NCBI RefSeq assembly: GCF_042186555.1
Contig: NC_133328.1
Span: forward strand, 57,769,431-57,833,430
Length of the DNA stretch: 64,000 nt
Direction: 5' to 3'
Source of the DNA: Aquarana catesbeiana
Lineage: Eukaryota > Chordata > Amphibia > Anura > Ranidae
Part shown: positions 24,111 through 36,734 of the stretch, in pieces
Layout of the letters: each line of letters opens with the position of its first letter
Position numbering within the stretch: the stretch's first letter is position 1
Translations under genes and position numbers: made by a program
The notes under the pieces: generated by a model
What the model saw: the letters and a program-made list of their open reading frames with translations, nothing else
Told to the model about the DNA's origin: nothing
Databases searched by the model: none

Positions 24111-24564
24111 AGTACATGTAAACTCAAACAATGAACTTCTCCTATGTGCTTCCTTTGGGCTGTTAAATCTTAAAACCATTTATAATAATTATATTATTAT
24201 TATTATATCTGTTCAATAATTGCATAAAACTACCCGTCAATCCTACCAGAAATCCAGTCATGTCTTGTGTCCTGTGCTCTCTGCAGTGTAATCTGAGACA
24301 ATGTTACTAGGTGTGTTAAGGACTATAATATGCCTCCCCCTTTTGTAATGGAGGATGAAAGAGGAGAGGGGGAGATGTTCTCTACTCCCAACATGCTGCC
24401 TGTTCTAGGATGACAGCACTGCAGCTTCATAGAGAGTGAATTCTGTCACCCCAGGACAAAAGGTTGGTTACTGTCAGGATCACCAGGTGAAAACAAATGC
24501 AGCCACCACATTTAAGGGCAAGTAAGCAATATAATACATTTTTATTCTTGGGTTTAGATACACT
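24111..24564. mobile_element. TTAA-type MITE, AGTACATGTAAAC ends
   Basis: The left border is TTAA|AGTACATGTAAACTC and the right border GGGTTTAGATACACT|TTAG, where the expected TTAA has one change. The ends resemble those at 62701-63344 (AGTGGATGTAAACCC). No coding potential. Confidence 0.6.
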
Positions 24565-24568
24565 TTAG

Positions 24569-25670
24569 GTATCCATTCCACAAACTGCCACAGAGCCTGC
24601 TAAATGTGCTTCTGAGAACATAGATGACTCATGCAGCAATTATTCTGTTAACCACTACACACTGTAAATTGTAGTGGCAATAGCATATCTTTCATTATAT
24701 TAATTTCCACATTTCATTTATATCTAGCCTACTCCTTTTGCTATAATATCTTGAAGTTTGTAAAATTACTTTGTGAAGATCCCCACACATTTACTTCCGT
24801 GAATTCTGTGACACTTATTTACGATGCCCTGTGAGTAGGCACTGTGGTGTCACACATTTCACAGAGCCTGCCTACTAAACTACAGAGGAGGGATTTTAAG
24901 AGGCGAAGTTAGTACAGGAATCAGTGCATGCAGACAGCAAGGTACCATGGGATATGCAGTCCTTAAAAATGAGGAAGCTGCAAAGCATGCAGGCAATCCA
25001 GGAACTCATGGAAAGAGACGGCCAGCAGACATGCAGCACACACAACATGAAAGAAGATTTTTCAAGTAAGCTTATATTGGATTATTAAACAGAAGTATTG
25101 TTTGTATTATTATTACAATGCTGATGTTGTAAAATGAAAGCGTATGCTGTAACCACAGATTTTTTTAAAGTATATATGCTGTTAAGTATATTAGATTTTT
25201 TAGTGGCAGAATATAAAGCTTGCATTTAATAACCTAGTTCGAATCTTACTGGTTGTCATCAACAGAATTTTTGGGGTTTGGAAATCGGAAACCTCAAGGC
25301 TAACATTTGATGAACAAATGTTATCATTACTGTTCAGATTGGTAAATAAGACTACCAGGTGCAAACATATAATTCCACTGTCCTTCTGATAACAGGCATT
25401 TGAAGGGATACAATTTTGTCCTCCTACTTCCACCCACTAGCCCCTTCCTTCCCTGCAGAGCACACGGAGTGAAGAGCTGTCAATGTATTGTGAATGTGCC
25501 TATTATTAGTGTTTTGACAAAGGTAAGCCTGATCCATTTTACTTCTGTGTTTATCATAGTACATGTGCCAGTCCTTGTACTACACTGAAAAACTGTGGGA
25601 ATTCCAGTCCAAGCATTTTTTAGATAGATTTTACCAACAGGGCTGTTCAGATCTCTAATCTTAACCTTAA
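24569..25670. other. Unassigned non-coding sequence
   Basis: No gene or repeat with definable ends was found. The open frames here are short and unsupported. Confidence 0.4.
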
Positions 25671-25853
25671 AGCCCCATACACACTATCAGATTTTCTGCT
25701 GATTTTTGTCTTAAGATTTACCAAAACCATATGATATGAGGTCAAACCTTAGGCGTTTCAGTTTGTATGCAATCAGGCAGGCCCTTGCACTACATGGTTT
25801 TGGTAAATCTGAAGACAAAAATCAGCAGAAAATCTGATAGTGTGTATGGGGCT
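25671..25853. mobile_element. Short MITE with long inverted repeats, TAA duplication
   Basis: The left end AGCCCCATACACACTATC and right end GATAGTGTGTATGGGGCT are perfect inverted repeats. They continue as a pair of about 45 bp through CAGATTTTCTGCTGATTTTT. Flanks are TAA on both sides. The CCCCATACACAC end resembles Harbinger-type ends in this window. Confidence 0.85.
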
Positions 25854-25924
25854 TAAATGTATCTCACACCTTTATAATCAAAACATCCAAATTCATGCTT
25901 TTGTCTTTACTGCTTCTTTCTTAA

Positions 25925-26370
25925 ACTGATACTAAAGTATCGTTTTTTTTCCGTTAAAATAACATGTTATATTTACCTGCTTTGTGCAGTGGTTTTGCAC
26001 AGAGCAGCCCGGATCCTCCTCTTCTTGGGTCCCTCCTTGGTGCTCCTGGCTTCTCCCTCCTGTTGAGTGCCCCCACAGCAAGCTATGCGGGCACCCGAGC
26101 CGCAGCTCCGTGTGTCCATTTAAACACGGAGCCATGGCCCGGCCCTGCCCCCTTTCTCTCCTCATTGGCTCACTAACTTTGATTGACAGCAGCAGGCGCC
26201 AATAACGCCATGCTGCTGTCTCAGCCAAATGAGGAGGGGAGTCCCGGACAGCCAAGTCTCTCGTGCAACATCGCTGGATCTAGATGGACCTTAGGTAAGG
26301 TCATAGGGGGCTTTTTATCCTAATGCATATAATGTATTAAAATAAAAAATTGTCTGCCTTTACAACCACT
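25925..26370. mobile_element. TTAA-type MITE, ACTGATACTAAAG ends
   Basis: TTAA flanks the element at 25921-25924 and 26371-26374. The left end ACTGATACTAAAG pairs imperfectly with the right CCTTTACAACCACT. Internal TATATTTACCTG and TTGATTGACAGCAGCAGG relate it to 10249-10710 and 39843-40295. Confidence 0.7.
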
Positions 26371-26374
26371 TTAA

Positions 26375-26867
26375 CTTGGCTTTTCAGAGCATAGTGACAG
26401 AGCCTCTCAACCACTTGTACCAAGCTTTATAGCACTCACCTGAAACACATGTGGCCATGTGTAAGTTCTATCTTGAATGGTGTCAGAGCTTACACATTAT
26501 TTATGATTCCCCTCCCTCACATGACAGTATTCAAAGTAAAACTATAAAAATAAAAAAATAGGCACTAGTCCTCCTCTATGAATTATACACAATATCCAGT
26601 GATGTTGATAAATTCAACACATGTACAAATGTGGTGTAAAGTCCAACTATATTAAATGAAGAAACGTCCCCAATCACCGTGATCTTGCAAAATCAAGTGT
26701 AAAGTGATCATTTCTTTATGTTTAAAAAAAAAAAATGCTTCTCCGTGTGAAATGTACACTCACCAGATGGTTGCGGCCAACAAACCTTGTGTGCTAGATC
26801 CTGCGCATGGATCCTGTGCATTCAGATTCAGAAAATTCTGCCTTACAAAAAGAGCAAAACCAATGTT
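26375..26867. other. Unassigned non-coding sequence
   Basis: No recognised gene or element. Confidence 0.4.
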
Positions 26868-27160
26868 CACCCAAAAACAATTTTTTACAACTATGGCACT
26901 TTTAGGGTGCTAATGAATGCATGAAATATGCTACACAGTAAAATCCAATCATTTATAGTAAAATTATTAAAACATAAGTAATTTTGATTTTAGAATACGC
27001 GTTTCACAGACATCTATTGCACAGCATAAGTATATAAAAATCCTTTACAGTTTTAATGATTTTACAATAAACTAAACTATTGGATTTTAACAGTATAGCA
27101 TATTTCATGCATTATTTTGCGCCTAAAAGTCCCATATTTGAAAGAAATAGTTTTTGGGTG
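26868..27160. repeat. Foldback repeat, arms of about 110 bp
   Basis: The left arm starts CACCCAAAAACAATTTTTTAC and continues through GGCACTTTTAGG and AATGCATGAAATATGC. The right arm (about 27045-27160) is its diverged reverse complement, ending GTTTTTGGGTG. Flanks show no clear target duplication. It may be an old MITE or an inverted pair of a dispersed repeat. Confidence 0.65.
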
Positions 27161-27620
27161 ATTAGTGATTTTAGGGCTGTTGGTGTCAATCCATTCAATA
27201 TGTATATATATAATAATACCAATGCTGTCTACATATTCGTAAAGGATAATGGCCTATCAGAAGCAAAAAGGCACAAAAAATAAAGAAAAAACACTTTGTA
27301 ATGTAGTATTCCAATATTTCTATTGCATTTCAAATCTTACATTTATTTCTGGAACTGTGAATTAGTAATGAGATAACTGTTTGGATGAAACACATTATCA
27401 TAATGAGCATGAAGTGTTATTCAGAAATATCAGTCCACTAGTAACATATTTACCTGGTTATAAGTCTATTATTTGTTAGGGAAACAGTTACACGTTTGTC
27501 TTATCGCACCATGTGTCTGGTTCCCACCAAGTGTCATGATTTCTGGAAATAAGTGTGATTGATACAAAGAGTAAACAGCTCAGCATTAAGTTCTAACAAA
27601 CTAGGGGAATCATTCCTATA

Positions 27621-28029
27621 TACACTATATGTACATATTTACGGCCAAATGTTTGTGGACACCTGACCATCACACCTATATGAGATTGTTGGACATCCAA
27701 TTCCAAAACCATAAGTAGTTGGCTCTCCCTTTAAAAAAGTCTCAACTCTTTTTGGAGGGCTTTCCACAAAATTTGGAGGGTATTTGTGCTAATTTGGTCA
27801 AAAGAGGATTAGTGAAGTCAGGCACGGATGTTGCACAAGAAGACTTTGCTCAACATCGGCGTTCCACTTCATTCCAAAGGTTTTCAATAGGGTTGAGGTC
27901 AGGGCTCTATGCAGGCCACTTGAGTTCCTCCACTTCAAAGCCATCAAATATACATTTATGGAGCTGGCTTTGTGCACCTGAACTCAATAATTTGTAGGGG
28001 CGTCCACATACTTGTATCCATATAGTGTA
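27621..28029. mobile_element. Tc1-derived MITE, TACACTATATG ends
   Basis: The left end TACACTATATGTAC and right end CATATAGTGTA are inverted and include TA. Read on the minus strand, the interior carries a Tc1 transposase C-terminal remnant, also seen in 11120-12447 (shared AGGGTTGAGGTCAGGGCTCT-like sequence). It is an internally deleted Tc1 copy without coding capacity. Confidence 0.8.
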
Positions 28030-28124
28030 CATAAATAAAAAAAGGCCCCTCAAAGACCAGTACTACTGCTCTATGAATGAGATACAATCTGTGAATGAAT
28101 GGGTTGTTTGAGATATTCCTGGGT

Positions 28125-31010
28125 GGGAAAAGCCTATCGCTCAATGCATACATCCTACTCCCGGGGGGTTAGCGTGCTGATACATAGTGCTCTGGACTTC
28201 CGGGAGTATGATAGTAAAATTTACTCTAAAGGGCGATATATTTTTCTCCATTGTCGTTTTGAAATGTGTACTGGCATGTGTTTATGTCCCTTCACCTCTT
28301 ACAGCAGTGGTGCTATGGCTTTTGCTCTCTTACCTGGATGGCAGGCCGGACGTGTCATTGCTTATAATTGGTGATTTCAACTGTTGTTTGAATCCTGCCT
28401 TGGACAGACATCCAGCTCCTAAGTCCTCTGCCTTCTCCGGGGGTACTCCTTTGGCGAGGTTGATGCAAGAGGTGGGCTGGGTTGATTTCTAGCAAATCCA
28501 TAATCCAAATACTAAACAATTTTCATGCTTTTCTAAATGTCATGGTACCTTATCTAGGATAGACCTTGGGCTGGAAAGCTCGTGTATACTTCCACTTGTC
28601 TCTGATTTGACCTATAGACCCTGCCAGACCACTCTCCTTTAGTGGTGCACCTTACGGTATCTCCGCCGGCTACTAGTAGTTTAACATATTCTGGCAAAAG
28701 CTATTTCACTCTCATGGTGGTATTGAGCGGGGTATGCAGAAGTTTTTTACATTCCAGCATCTTTCTGCCTCTTGTTTACAACAGTGGGAGGTGTTTAAGG
28801 CTTATCTCAGGGGACTGTTGATAGTAGAAATAACCAAGGTTAAATGTGCATCCGCAGGTGTGCATCCGCAGGTGTAAAGGACTAGGTAGAATCTCGGGTC
28901 CAACTACTGGAGCAACAATATATTGATGATCCCTCTGACTCTACCAAGGAGGCCTGGCAGCCAGCCCAATCTGCCTATGAGCACTTGCTCTCCTCCTTGG
29001 CAGAGAAGGAGATTTTTCTCCAAGCAGGCCTTCGAGGAGGGGGAGAAAACTGGTTGCCTGTTGGCGAGGATTGCTACCTCTCAGCAATTAATCCTGCCAT
29101 AGGAGCGATTAAATCTCGGCAGGTCCCTTAGTGAGCTCACCAGACATGATTATGCAGGAACTAGCCATTTTCTATTAAACCCTTTATCTCCCTGGTACCT
29201 CCTATACCTCTGAGGAACTTGAAGCTTATCTACAAAGTATACCCTTCCCTGAACTCACGGTGGCCCAGCGGCGTGGGTTGGATGCTCCAACTACCTTAGA
29301 GGAACTCCAGGAGGCCGTTGGCTCCTTTCCTAACTGTAAGGTGCCTGGGAAAGATGGGATCCCTATGGAAATATACAAGCAATACTCTGAGGTATTGCTG
29401 CCGTGCCTGCTGCAGGTTTTCAATGTGTCACGGGAGCAGGGAGTTATGCCTTCTTCTATGTCTAAAGAGAATAACATTCTGCTCCTAAAACCGGTAAAGA
29501 CTCAGTCGATCCAGGATCTTATCAGCCGATCTCGTTGTTGCAGTGCGACGTGAAGGTCCTGACAAAGGTGTTAGCAATCCGACCGAATGGGGTTATCATG
29601 TCTATTGTGTATTTCAATCAAGCCGGCTTCATTCCAAATGAGTCTACTGCCATTAATTTAAGACGACTGTTCCTAAACATACAGTCTCCAGCTGACAATG
29701 TACGATTTAGGGCCCTGCTATCATTGGACGCCACAAAGGCTTTTGATAGCATAGACTGGACATGTTTATGGGCAGTATTGGAGAAATTTGGGTTCGGACT
29801 GAAATTTTTATCATGGGTACGCCTTCCCTTTAGCCAACCACAGGCAGCCTTTTGGTAAAATGTCACATACGTTCAATTTGGAGAGGGGTACTGGGCAAGG
29901 TTGCCCGTTGTCTCCCCTCCTCTTCATCTTGGCGATTAGGATTAGGTCTAACCCAGATATTGTTGGGTTCTGTTATGGTGTCATGCAGGAGAAGGTGATG
30001 TTGCATGCTGACAACACACTGCTTATGTTGAGTGACACAGATGCCTCCTTGAAGGCAGCTATGGCCACTATTACCGATTTCGGTGGATTCTCTGGACTCC
30101 ACATAAATTGGTCAAAGTCTGCATTGTTGCTGTTGGATGGATGTGCCACGCAAACCATTGCCTCTGTCTGCCCTAAACCCATTACCACCTGTCCTCTGGA
30201 TTTTTAATAGGTATGATTGAATATTTTGCCCCTTCTCCAACGGTTTAGGGATAGAATCAAAACATGGAATAGCCTCCGCTTATCTGTGGCAGGGAAGGTG
30301 AACTAAAACAAGATGATACTTATGCCACTGCTTCCTTACCTCCTACATAATGCCCCCATGGTAATTCCTCTAAAAAGATTTTCAGAATAGTTAACTCCCT
30401 GTTACGTACCCTAATCTGGAAGCACTGGGCCCCCAGAATAAAGTTAGAGCACCTACTAAGGCCCAAAGACGAAGGTTGGTTGGCTCTGCCCAACGCATGG
30501 TTGTACTATTTGGCGGCGCAGCTGCAACATCTGGTTGGCACTATGCGGGCTGACAGGGTGTCAGATGGCATGGGATGCAGCTCCTCCCAGGCACTGATTC
30601 TGTACACTACTCGTAAAGGTCCTATTCCACAGGCGCTGGAAGCTCAGGTTTTCGGAAAACAGCACAAACGATATCCGACATATAACCTCATTCAGAAGGT
30701 GTGGAACAAAACTAAATACCTTCAAAAAGGTAACTGGATATACTGAATTCAGTCCCATCTGGCTAAATGACACATATATGGAGTTGGCTAAACTACAGTC
30801 TGGAGCAAAGTGGAAGAAATATGGGGTGACACATCTTAAGCATTTATTTTACAACGGGGTACTCTTGTCATTTGCTGCGTTGCAGAATAAGTATAATTTA
30901 CCATCCTCTATGCATTTTAATTACATACAGCTTCACCATGCTGTCAAAGCACAAAGTAGATAAAGTAATTCCTCGGAATGGCAGATGTCCAATATTCAGT
31001 CTTAATAGGG
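28125..31010 (+). pseudogene. L1-like ORF2 pseudogene (endonuclease and reverse transcriptase)
   Basis: Order along the plus strand: endonuclease remnant (SYSRGVSVLIHSALDF, then LLIIGDFNCCLNPALDR at about 28360); reverse-transcriptase fingers (GKDGIPMEIYKQY); palm motif A (SLDATKAFDSIDW, about 29720); motif B (GTGQGCPLSPLLFILAI); and motif C at about 30000, which reads HADN instead of the usual YADD. Frameshifts and stops separate the blocks, for example at 28490, 29553 and 29858. The C-terminal part continues to 31010 and, after the LTR, to about 31700. It is inactive. Confidence 0.85.
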
Positions 31011-31013
31011 GTG

Positions 31014-31417
31014 TGTCAAGGCTGGGTTCAGCCCTTCCTTCTCTAAGCTGGCCGCTCAGCTGTTGGCTAATTGCCAGCTCCCATCTCTCCACAGTGACTC
31101 ACCTGTTGATGATATCCTGCTCATCAGTCCTGCCTACTTAAGCTGTCCAGCCCAGATGATCTCTGCCTTTGCCTTGGTCACATCTCTAGAGACGCTCTCC
31201 TGTGTTCCTGTTAAAGACTTGCTTGGCTGACATTCCTTCTGGCTCCAGATCCTGCTTGCTGTTCTACTACACTCATTTATGGCTCCCTGACGTTTTGGCT
31301 TGTCTGACTATCTGTTCCGGTTCCTGAACTCTGGCTATGTTTTGACCTTTTTTATTATTATGAAACAAGTGTGATTTAACTGTACTTCTGTCTCAGTCTG
31401 ATTCATGGTTTCTGACA
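31014..31417 (+). mobile_element. Probable solo LTR of an LTR retrotransposon
   Basis: The segment begins TGTCAAGGCTGG and ends TTTCTGACA, the TG...CA form of LTRs. It is flanked by GGGTG (31009-31013) and GGATG (31418-31422), a near-identical 5-bp duplication. It interrupts the L1-like coding sequence: LINE homology stops just before it and resumes with KGFISQSYAML after it. No internal gag or pol is present, so a solo LTR is the simplest reading. The superfamily is not determinable here. Confidence 0.65.
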
Positions 31418-31699
31418 GGATGCTGATTCATCTAAGGGCTTTATATCACAAAGTTACGCCATGCTCTTACACTCTTTTTTGAGGCAGTATCCCCTGAGAG
31501 TGAGGCAGAGGCAGGAGCAAGATGCTGGGCATCTGGAGGGTGGAGTAATGGGAATAGGCCTTTCAAGTAGTGGATATGTGTTCCTTGAACGTGACGCAAA
31601 GATTGACTCAACTGTACATATTATTGATGGTATATTACACTCCTTATAGACTCCAACTGATGAATTTGCAATCAGAGTCTACATGTACAAGCTGCACCA

Positions 31700-32345
31700 A
31701 CCTCAGCCTGTTTACGGATGATGCCTTTGCCTGTCGTTTTAACCACGTTTCTGACTTCCATGTGCACCTACATCGGATCAGGCTGTTAATCGACCATGTT
31801 TTTGCCTGCCATTTGGACTGATCTTTTGCCCTTCTACTTTAGTACACAGGGGTATCACATATGTGAGGGGCTTCAGAATAGTGTTGAGTAGAGAAAATCA
31901 GTTTTTGGTTTTCTGTGTTCCCAGAACAGGGTCTGGTTGCATGGAGGCTTCAAAGAGATTTGGGTGGAGGAAGCTTCTACCCCGTCATGCTGGCCCTAAG
32001 CTTGATGGTCCTTCTTTCTGCCTGGACCAATTCTTTGGCTGTGCTGACCATAGCGCTGCCTGTAATAACCCAGGACTTTATGGACTTGGTTTCTTTCTGC
32101 TGCCTGGACCAATACTTTGGCTGTGTTGACCATATCTCTGCCTGCTGCCTCTACTGACTATGGACAGTATTTCTGCCTGGACATCTCTGCCTACTGTGCT
32201 GACAATATCTCTGCCTGTACTATGGACAGTATTCCTGCCTGCTGCTTGGACGATTGCTTTTGCCGTCGCTGACCACATCCCTGCCTGCTGCCTGGACCGA
32301 TGCTCTCCTCTGTGGACCACTGCACTACTAAAACCAGATAACAGA
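31700..32345 (+). repeat. Degenerate tandem repeat, TGCTGACC/CTGCCTGGACC units
   Basis: Variants of the phrases CTGCCTGCTGCCTGGACC and TTTGGCTGTGCTGACCATA recur irregularly along the segment. It lies between the end of LINE homology and the recognisable TTAA-type element. Whether it belongs to that element or to another insertion is unclear. Confidence 0.5.
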
Positions 32346-33128
32346 TAATCTTTTGTTATTTGGTATATACATGTTATGTGTTAGAAATATGAAGGGCCTT
32401 CAAAAATGTGATCGGTAGTCAGGAAATTATATGTGTATATAATTTATGCTCCTAGAATGCCTGGAGGTGCTATTTGGAAGTTGGGCCTCTGTATATGGCC
32501 AGGCTGTGTAAAAGTCTCACACATGTGGTATCATTATTAGTTGTAATTATCAAATTACAACTTCAAAAAACTCACCATGCCTCTTACTAAATACCTTGGA
32601 CTGTCTACTTTCCAAAAAGGGGTCATTTGGGGGGTATTTGTACTTTCCTGGTTTGTTAGTGTCTCAAGAAATGAGATAGGCCTTCAGTACATCAGGTGTG
32701 ATCAGATGTGATCAATTTTCAGTGATCTGCACCCTAACTTGTAGACTCTATAACTTTCACACAGACTAAATAATATCCACTAATGTGGGTTATTTTTTAC
32801 CAAAGACATGTAGCAGTATAAATGTTGACCCAAATTTATGAAGAAAAATGACTTATTTGCAAAATTTTACAATAGAAACTTTAAAAAAGTGTTTTTTTTT
32901 CCAAAATGTTTGCTCTTTTTTCACTTATATCGCAAAAATAAAAAAAACAGCAGTGATTAAATACCACCAAAAGAAAGCTCTATTTGTGAGAAAAAATGAT
33001 AAAGTGATAAAAATTTTGTTTGGATACAGTGTAACATGACTGAGTAATAGTCATTCAAAGTGTGAGAGCACTGAAAGCTGAAAATTGGTCTGGGCGGGAA
33101 GGTGTTTAAGTGCCCTGTATTGAAGTGG
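32346..33128. mobile_element. TTAA-type (piggyBac) element, right portion
   Basis: It follows the right half of 40300-44620: CTCACACATGTGGTATCATT, ATGCCTCTTACTAAATACC with GTCTACTTTCCAAAA, then ACCACCAAAAGAAAGCTC, and ends TTGAAGTGG|TTAA (TTAA at 33129-33132). The left border was not located with confidence. A TTAACCACG at 31739 is a candidate. Confidence 0.65.
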
Positions 33129-33621
33129 TTAAAGTATCTCTTCCATTGGATCCGAGAGTATGCCTATTGGGTGTCTTGGAGGAATACGACTGAAAAACTC
33201 ACACCAGGGAGGTTATACATAGAGTTCTATTCCAGGCACGGAAATTGATTATAGTTCATTGGAAACCCGAGGATCCTCGAAGATAGGGGAATGGGTTAAA
33301 AATGATGGCGAGGTGTTGAGAATGGAGAAGCTTATTTACCAACATAGAGGCAGTACGCTTAAATATGAGCGACTATGGGCACCATGGCTGGATGTACCGG
33401 GGCTTCCCCTGGTGGATCTGATTATGAATAGACTACTTGGGCTTAATGTTGGATAATGTGTTATCTACAGATGTTCTTATATCTACTTAGTCATTATGGT
33501 GTAAAGTCATTGGCGAATGTATTTTCATTGTGTTTGGCATTGTAATATAAAGCTGGCAATGTAAGATGCTATTTCTTTAATAAACATATTTTTTGGATTA
33601 AAAAAAAAATCTGTGAATGAA

Positions 33622-33941
33622 GGACGGTCAGTTGATTGATAGATCCACACCCTCCATTTATAGATTGTTTATTCATAGAAGCTGTAGTACAGGCTTTTAT
33701 GAATGGAGGATGGGAGACAGAAAGGACAGGCATAGTTTGGCACTCTTGATGAGTGCAAATGACAGCTCTGTCAGTTCCATTAATTCCTGTCGCATTGAAG
33801 ATTATGGCAGCTAGCAGGGTTAGGGGGAAATAAATGGAGGACAATTTCAAGGAAACCAGGAGCCAGCAGAACAAGGGACACAGTGTATGAATAGTAAGTC
33901 ATGTACCTTGTGCTAATTATGTTTTTATTTTTTACTACACA
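33622..33941. other. Unassigned non-coding sequence
   Basis: Short stretch between the LINE and the next MITE. It contains weakly inverted TTTATGAATGG/CTCTATGAATGA motifs with the DNA left of the LINE, but nothing that can be named. Confidence 0.35.
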
Positions 33942-33944
33942 TAA

Positions 33945-34237
33945 GCTGGGTACACACGGGCCAAATGTCGGGAGACAATGGCCGGTTCTAAAAAAAATAA
34001 AACGGCCGACACTGTGTATGTCAGTATGTCCAGCACCCGACCAACTCCCGATCAGCGCTCTCAGCCAATCGAGTGTTTTGAGGGGGGCTGCCCCCCTGTC
34101 AGAACACAATAGCTCAGAGGGGGAGATCGCTGAACTAACCTCGCATGGTTAGTACACCAGCTCCGACCGGAGCCGATAGTTTTTTTCTTTCAATCCGCGG
34201 GGTTGAAGGAAAAAATAATAATAGTGTGTACCTGACT
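33945..34237. mobile_element. Harbinger-type MITE, GCTGGGTACACACGGG family
   Basis: The left end GCTGGGTACACACGGG and right end GTGTGTACCTGACT are inverted repeats flanked by TAA (33942-33944) and TTA (34238-34240). Homologous to 13783-14069 throughout. Confidence 0.75.
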
Positions 34238-35696
34238 TTAGGCTTTACCCTTAGTTAGAATAGACAGTGTTCAAATCTAGTTTACAACTGATAATGGGAT
34301 ATGCCAGCGCAACAGACAGAGTTAATTATGCTTAACATTAACTCCACAGCCCCCCTCTGCATAGCAATTTGGATGTAAGCATGGAAATACACTTTAAGGG
34401 GAAACTATACTGGTTTTAGGTCAGTTTTATTTAATGTTTTTAAAGTGGGTATGTTTTTAAATGTATGTTTTATGTCTGCTTTTTACTTTATACGAAAAAT
34501 ATTAGTTTTACAAATTAATTTAAAATATAGTACACCCATGACTCAGGACTTATACATTTTTAAAGAAAGCGTACAGCATGAGCTATTTACTTTTAGGCTT
34601 TGCACCTGATTGAAAGCCAATAACTCCCATCTGAAAAGCAAAAGTAGGGTAGGGTAAGGTAATAGGTCACTCCTTTGACTCACTCAGTTTCGTGTATCTT
34701 TTTAGTTTGAGTTACTGAACTCTGTGTACAACATGCTTTTTTACCCAACACAGTAGTTAAACGTAGATAGGTAAACAAGTGGAATTAAATCTACAGTTGC
34801 TCCTGCTGGCTGGAAAGGGAAATACAATAATAAGCAACATAAATGTATAGTTACATAGTTATTGAGGCTTAAATAAAGACAAATTAAACCAAAACAAATA
34901 TAACCTAAATAACTAAAATTGAAAACCTGTATATACAAACCCACAGGTGCTCCAGAGGAAGGCCAATCAGATAATTCCTTAGATCAACAATATCTGGTTT
35001 TATTTCTCATAAATGTTATTCGTCTGCCCATTTAGTAATTTAATTAACAGCCTGTGCATTTGGGAATCAATCCAGTTTTTTAAAACAATAAACTGAGCTG
35101 GTTAGATCTCGTTCCTGAGTCTATTCCACATTTTTACAGCTCTTACTGTGAAGAACAAAGAGTGCCCCCTTGTCCTTTCTAATGACCTTAAAGTGAATAA
35201 CTTTGCACCAAGCTCACTATATGGACAACGCATGTATTTATACACAGTGATTATATCCCCCCTTAAATGTTTATTCTCAAGAAAGAATAAATTCAGTTCA
35301 GCTAATATTTTCTCATAGCTGAGGTCCTCTATGTACAGTGCCTTGAAAAAGTATTCATGCCCATTAAAATTTTCCACATTTTGTCATGTTACAACCAAAA
35401 ACGTAAATGTATTTTATTGGGATTTTATATGATAGACCAACACAAAGTGGCACATAATTGTGAAGTGGAAGGAAAATGATAAATGGTTTTCAACATTTTT
35501 TACAAAGATCTGAAAAGTGTGGTGTGCATTTGTATTCAGCCCCCTTTACTCTGATACCCCTAACTAAAATCTAGTGGAACCAATTGCCTTCAGAACCTAA
35601 TTATTATCACGTGTATAATTTAATCTCAGTATAAATACAGCTGTTCTGTAAAGCCCCCAGAGGTTTGTTGGAGAACCTTAGTGAACAAACAGCATC

Positions 35697-36734
35697 ATGA
35701 AGGCCAAGGAACACACCAGACAGGTCAGGAATAAAGTTGTGGAGAGGTTTAAAAGCAGGATTAGGTTATAAAAAAATATCCCAAGCTTTGAACATCTCAT
35801 GGAGCACTGTTCAATCCATCATCCTAAATGGAAAAAGATTATGGCACAACTGCAAACCTACAAAGACATGGCTATCCACCTAAACTGACAGGCCGGGCAA
35901 GGAGAGCATTAGCCAGAGAAGCAACCAAGAGGCCCATGGTAACTCTGGAGGAGCTGCAGAGATCCACAGCTCAGGTGGGAGAATCTGTCCACAGGACAGC
36001 TATTAGTGATGCACTCCACAAATCTGGCCTTTATGGAAGAGTGGCAAGAAGAAAGCCATTGTTGAAAGAAAGCCATAAGAAGTCCCGTTTGCAGTTTGCC
36101 AGAAGCCATGTGAGGGACACAGCAAACATGTGGAAGAAGGGGCTCTGGTCAGATGAGACCAAAATCGAACCTTTTGGCTTAAAAGCAAAATGCTATGTGT
36201 GGTAGAAAACTAACACTGCACATCACTCTTAACACACCATCCCCACCGTGAAACAAGGTGGTGGCAGCATCATGTTGTGGGGATTTTTTTTTCAGCAGGG
36301 ACAGGGAAGCTGGTCAGAGTTGATGGGGAGATGGATGGAGCCAAATACAGAGCAATCTTAGAAAAAAAACGGTTAGAGTCCACAAAAGACTTGAGACTGG
36401 GGCGGAGGTTCACCTTTCAGCAGGACAATAACCCTAAACATATAGCCAGAGCTACAATGGAATGGTTTAGATCAAAGCATATTCATTTGTTAGAATGGCC
36501 CAGTCAAAGTCCAGACCTAAATCCAATTGAGAATCTGTGGCAAGACTTGAAAATTACTGTTCAGAGACACCCTCCATCCAATCTGACAGAGCTTGGGCTA
36601 TTTTGCAAAGAAGAATGGGCAAAAAGTCACTCTCTCGACGTGCAAAGCTGGTAGAGACATCCCCAAAAAGACTTGCAGCTGTAATTGCAGTAAAAGGTGG
36701 TTCTACAAAGTATTTACTCAGGGGGGCTAAATAG
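35697..36734 (+). pseudogene. Tc1-type transposase pseudogene
   Basis: It starts MKAKEHTRQVRNKVVERF. The second helix-turn-helix part (GRARRALAREATKRPMVTLE) and the DDE domain follow: LWSDETKIEPFG (first Asp), FTFQQDNNPKHIARAT (second Asp intact), SPDLNPIENLWQDL (third, Glu). Breaks include a stop at about 35775 with a frame change, a stop after AKCYVW at about 36205, and frame changes near 36270 and 36600. All three catalytic positions survive, but no single frame links them. Confidence 0.85.

Larger units (their letters stand above)
28100..33609 (+). mobile_element. L1-like LINE with 14-bp target duplication, interrupted
   Basis: AATCTGTGAATGAA occurs at 28086-28099 and again immediately after the A-run, ending at 33621. 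This defines a LINE insertion with a poly(A) tail. It starts inside the endonuclease domain, so it is 5'-truncated. It was later invaded by a probable solo LTR (31014-31417) and by a TTAA-type element (ending 33128), with some LINE sequence lost around the second insertion. After it, coding similarity resumes near 33160 (FQARKLIIVHWKP). Confidence 0.85.

Noticed and set aside
25400..25510. Plus-strand exon candidate (CCCTGCAG acceptor, AAAG|GTAAGCC donor)
   Set aside because: The splice-like signals are good, but the interval contains stops in the likely frames and lies on the strand opposite to the other candidate exons.
26868..27160. Possible tRNA or small RNA gene from the inverted structure
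   Set aside because: The arms are long and AT-rich, no cloverleaf or A/B box was found, and a foldback repeat explains the symmetry.
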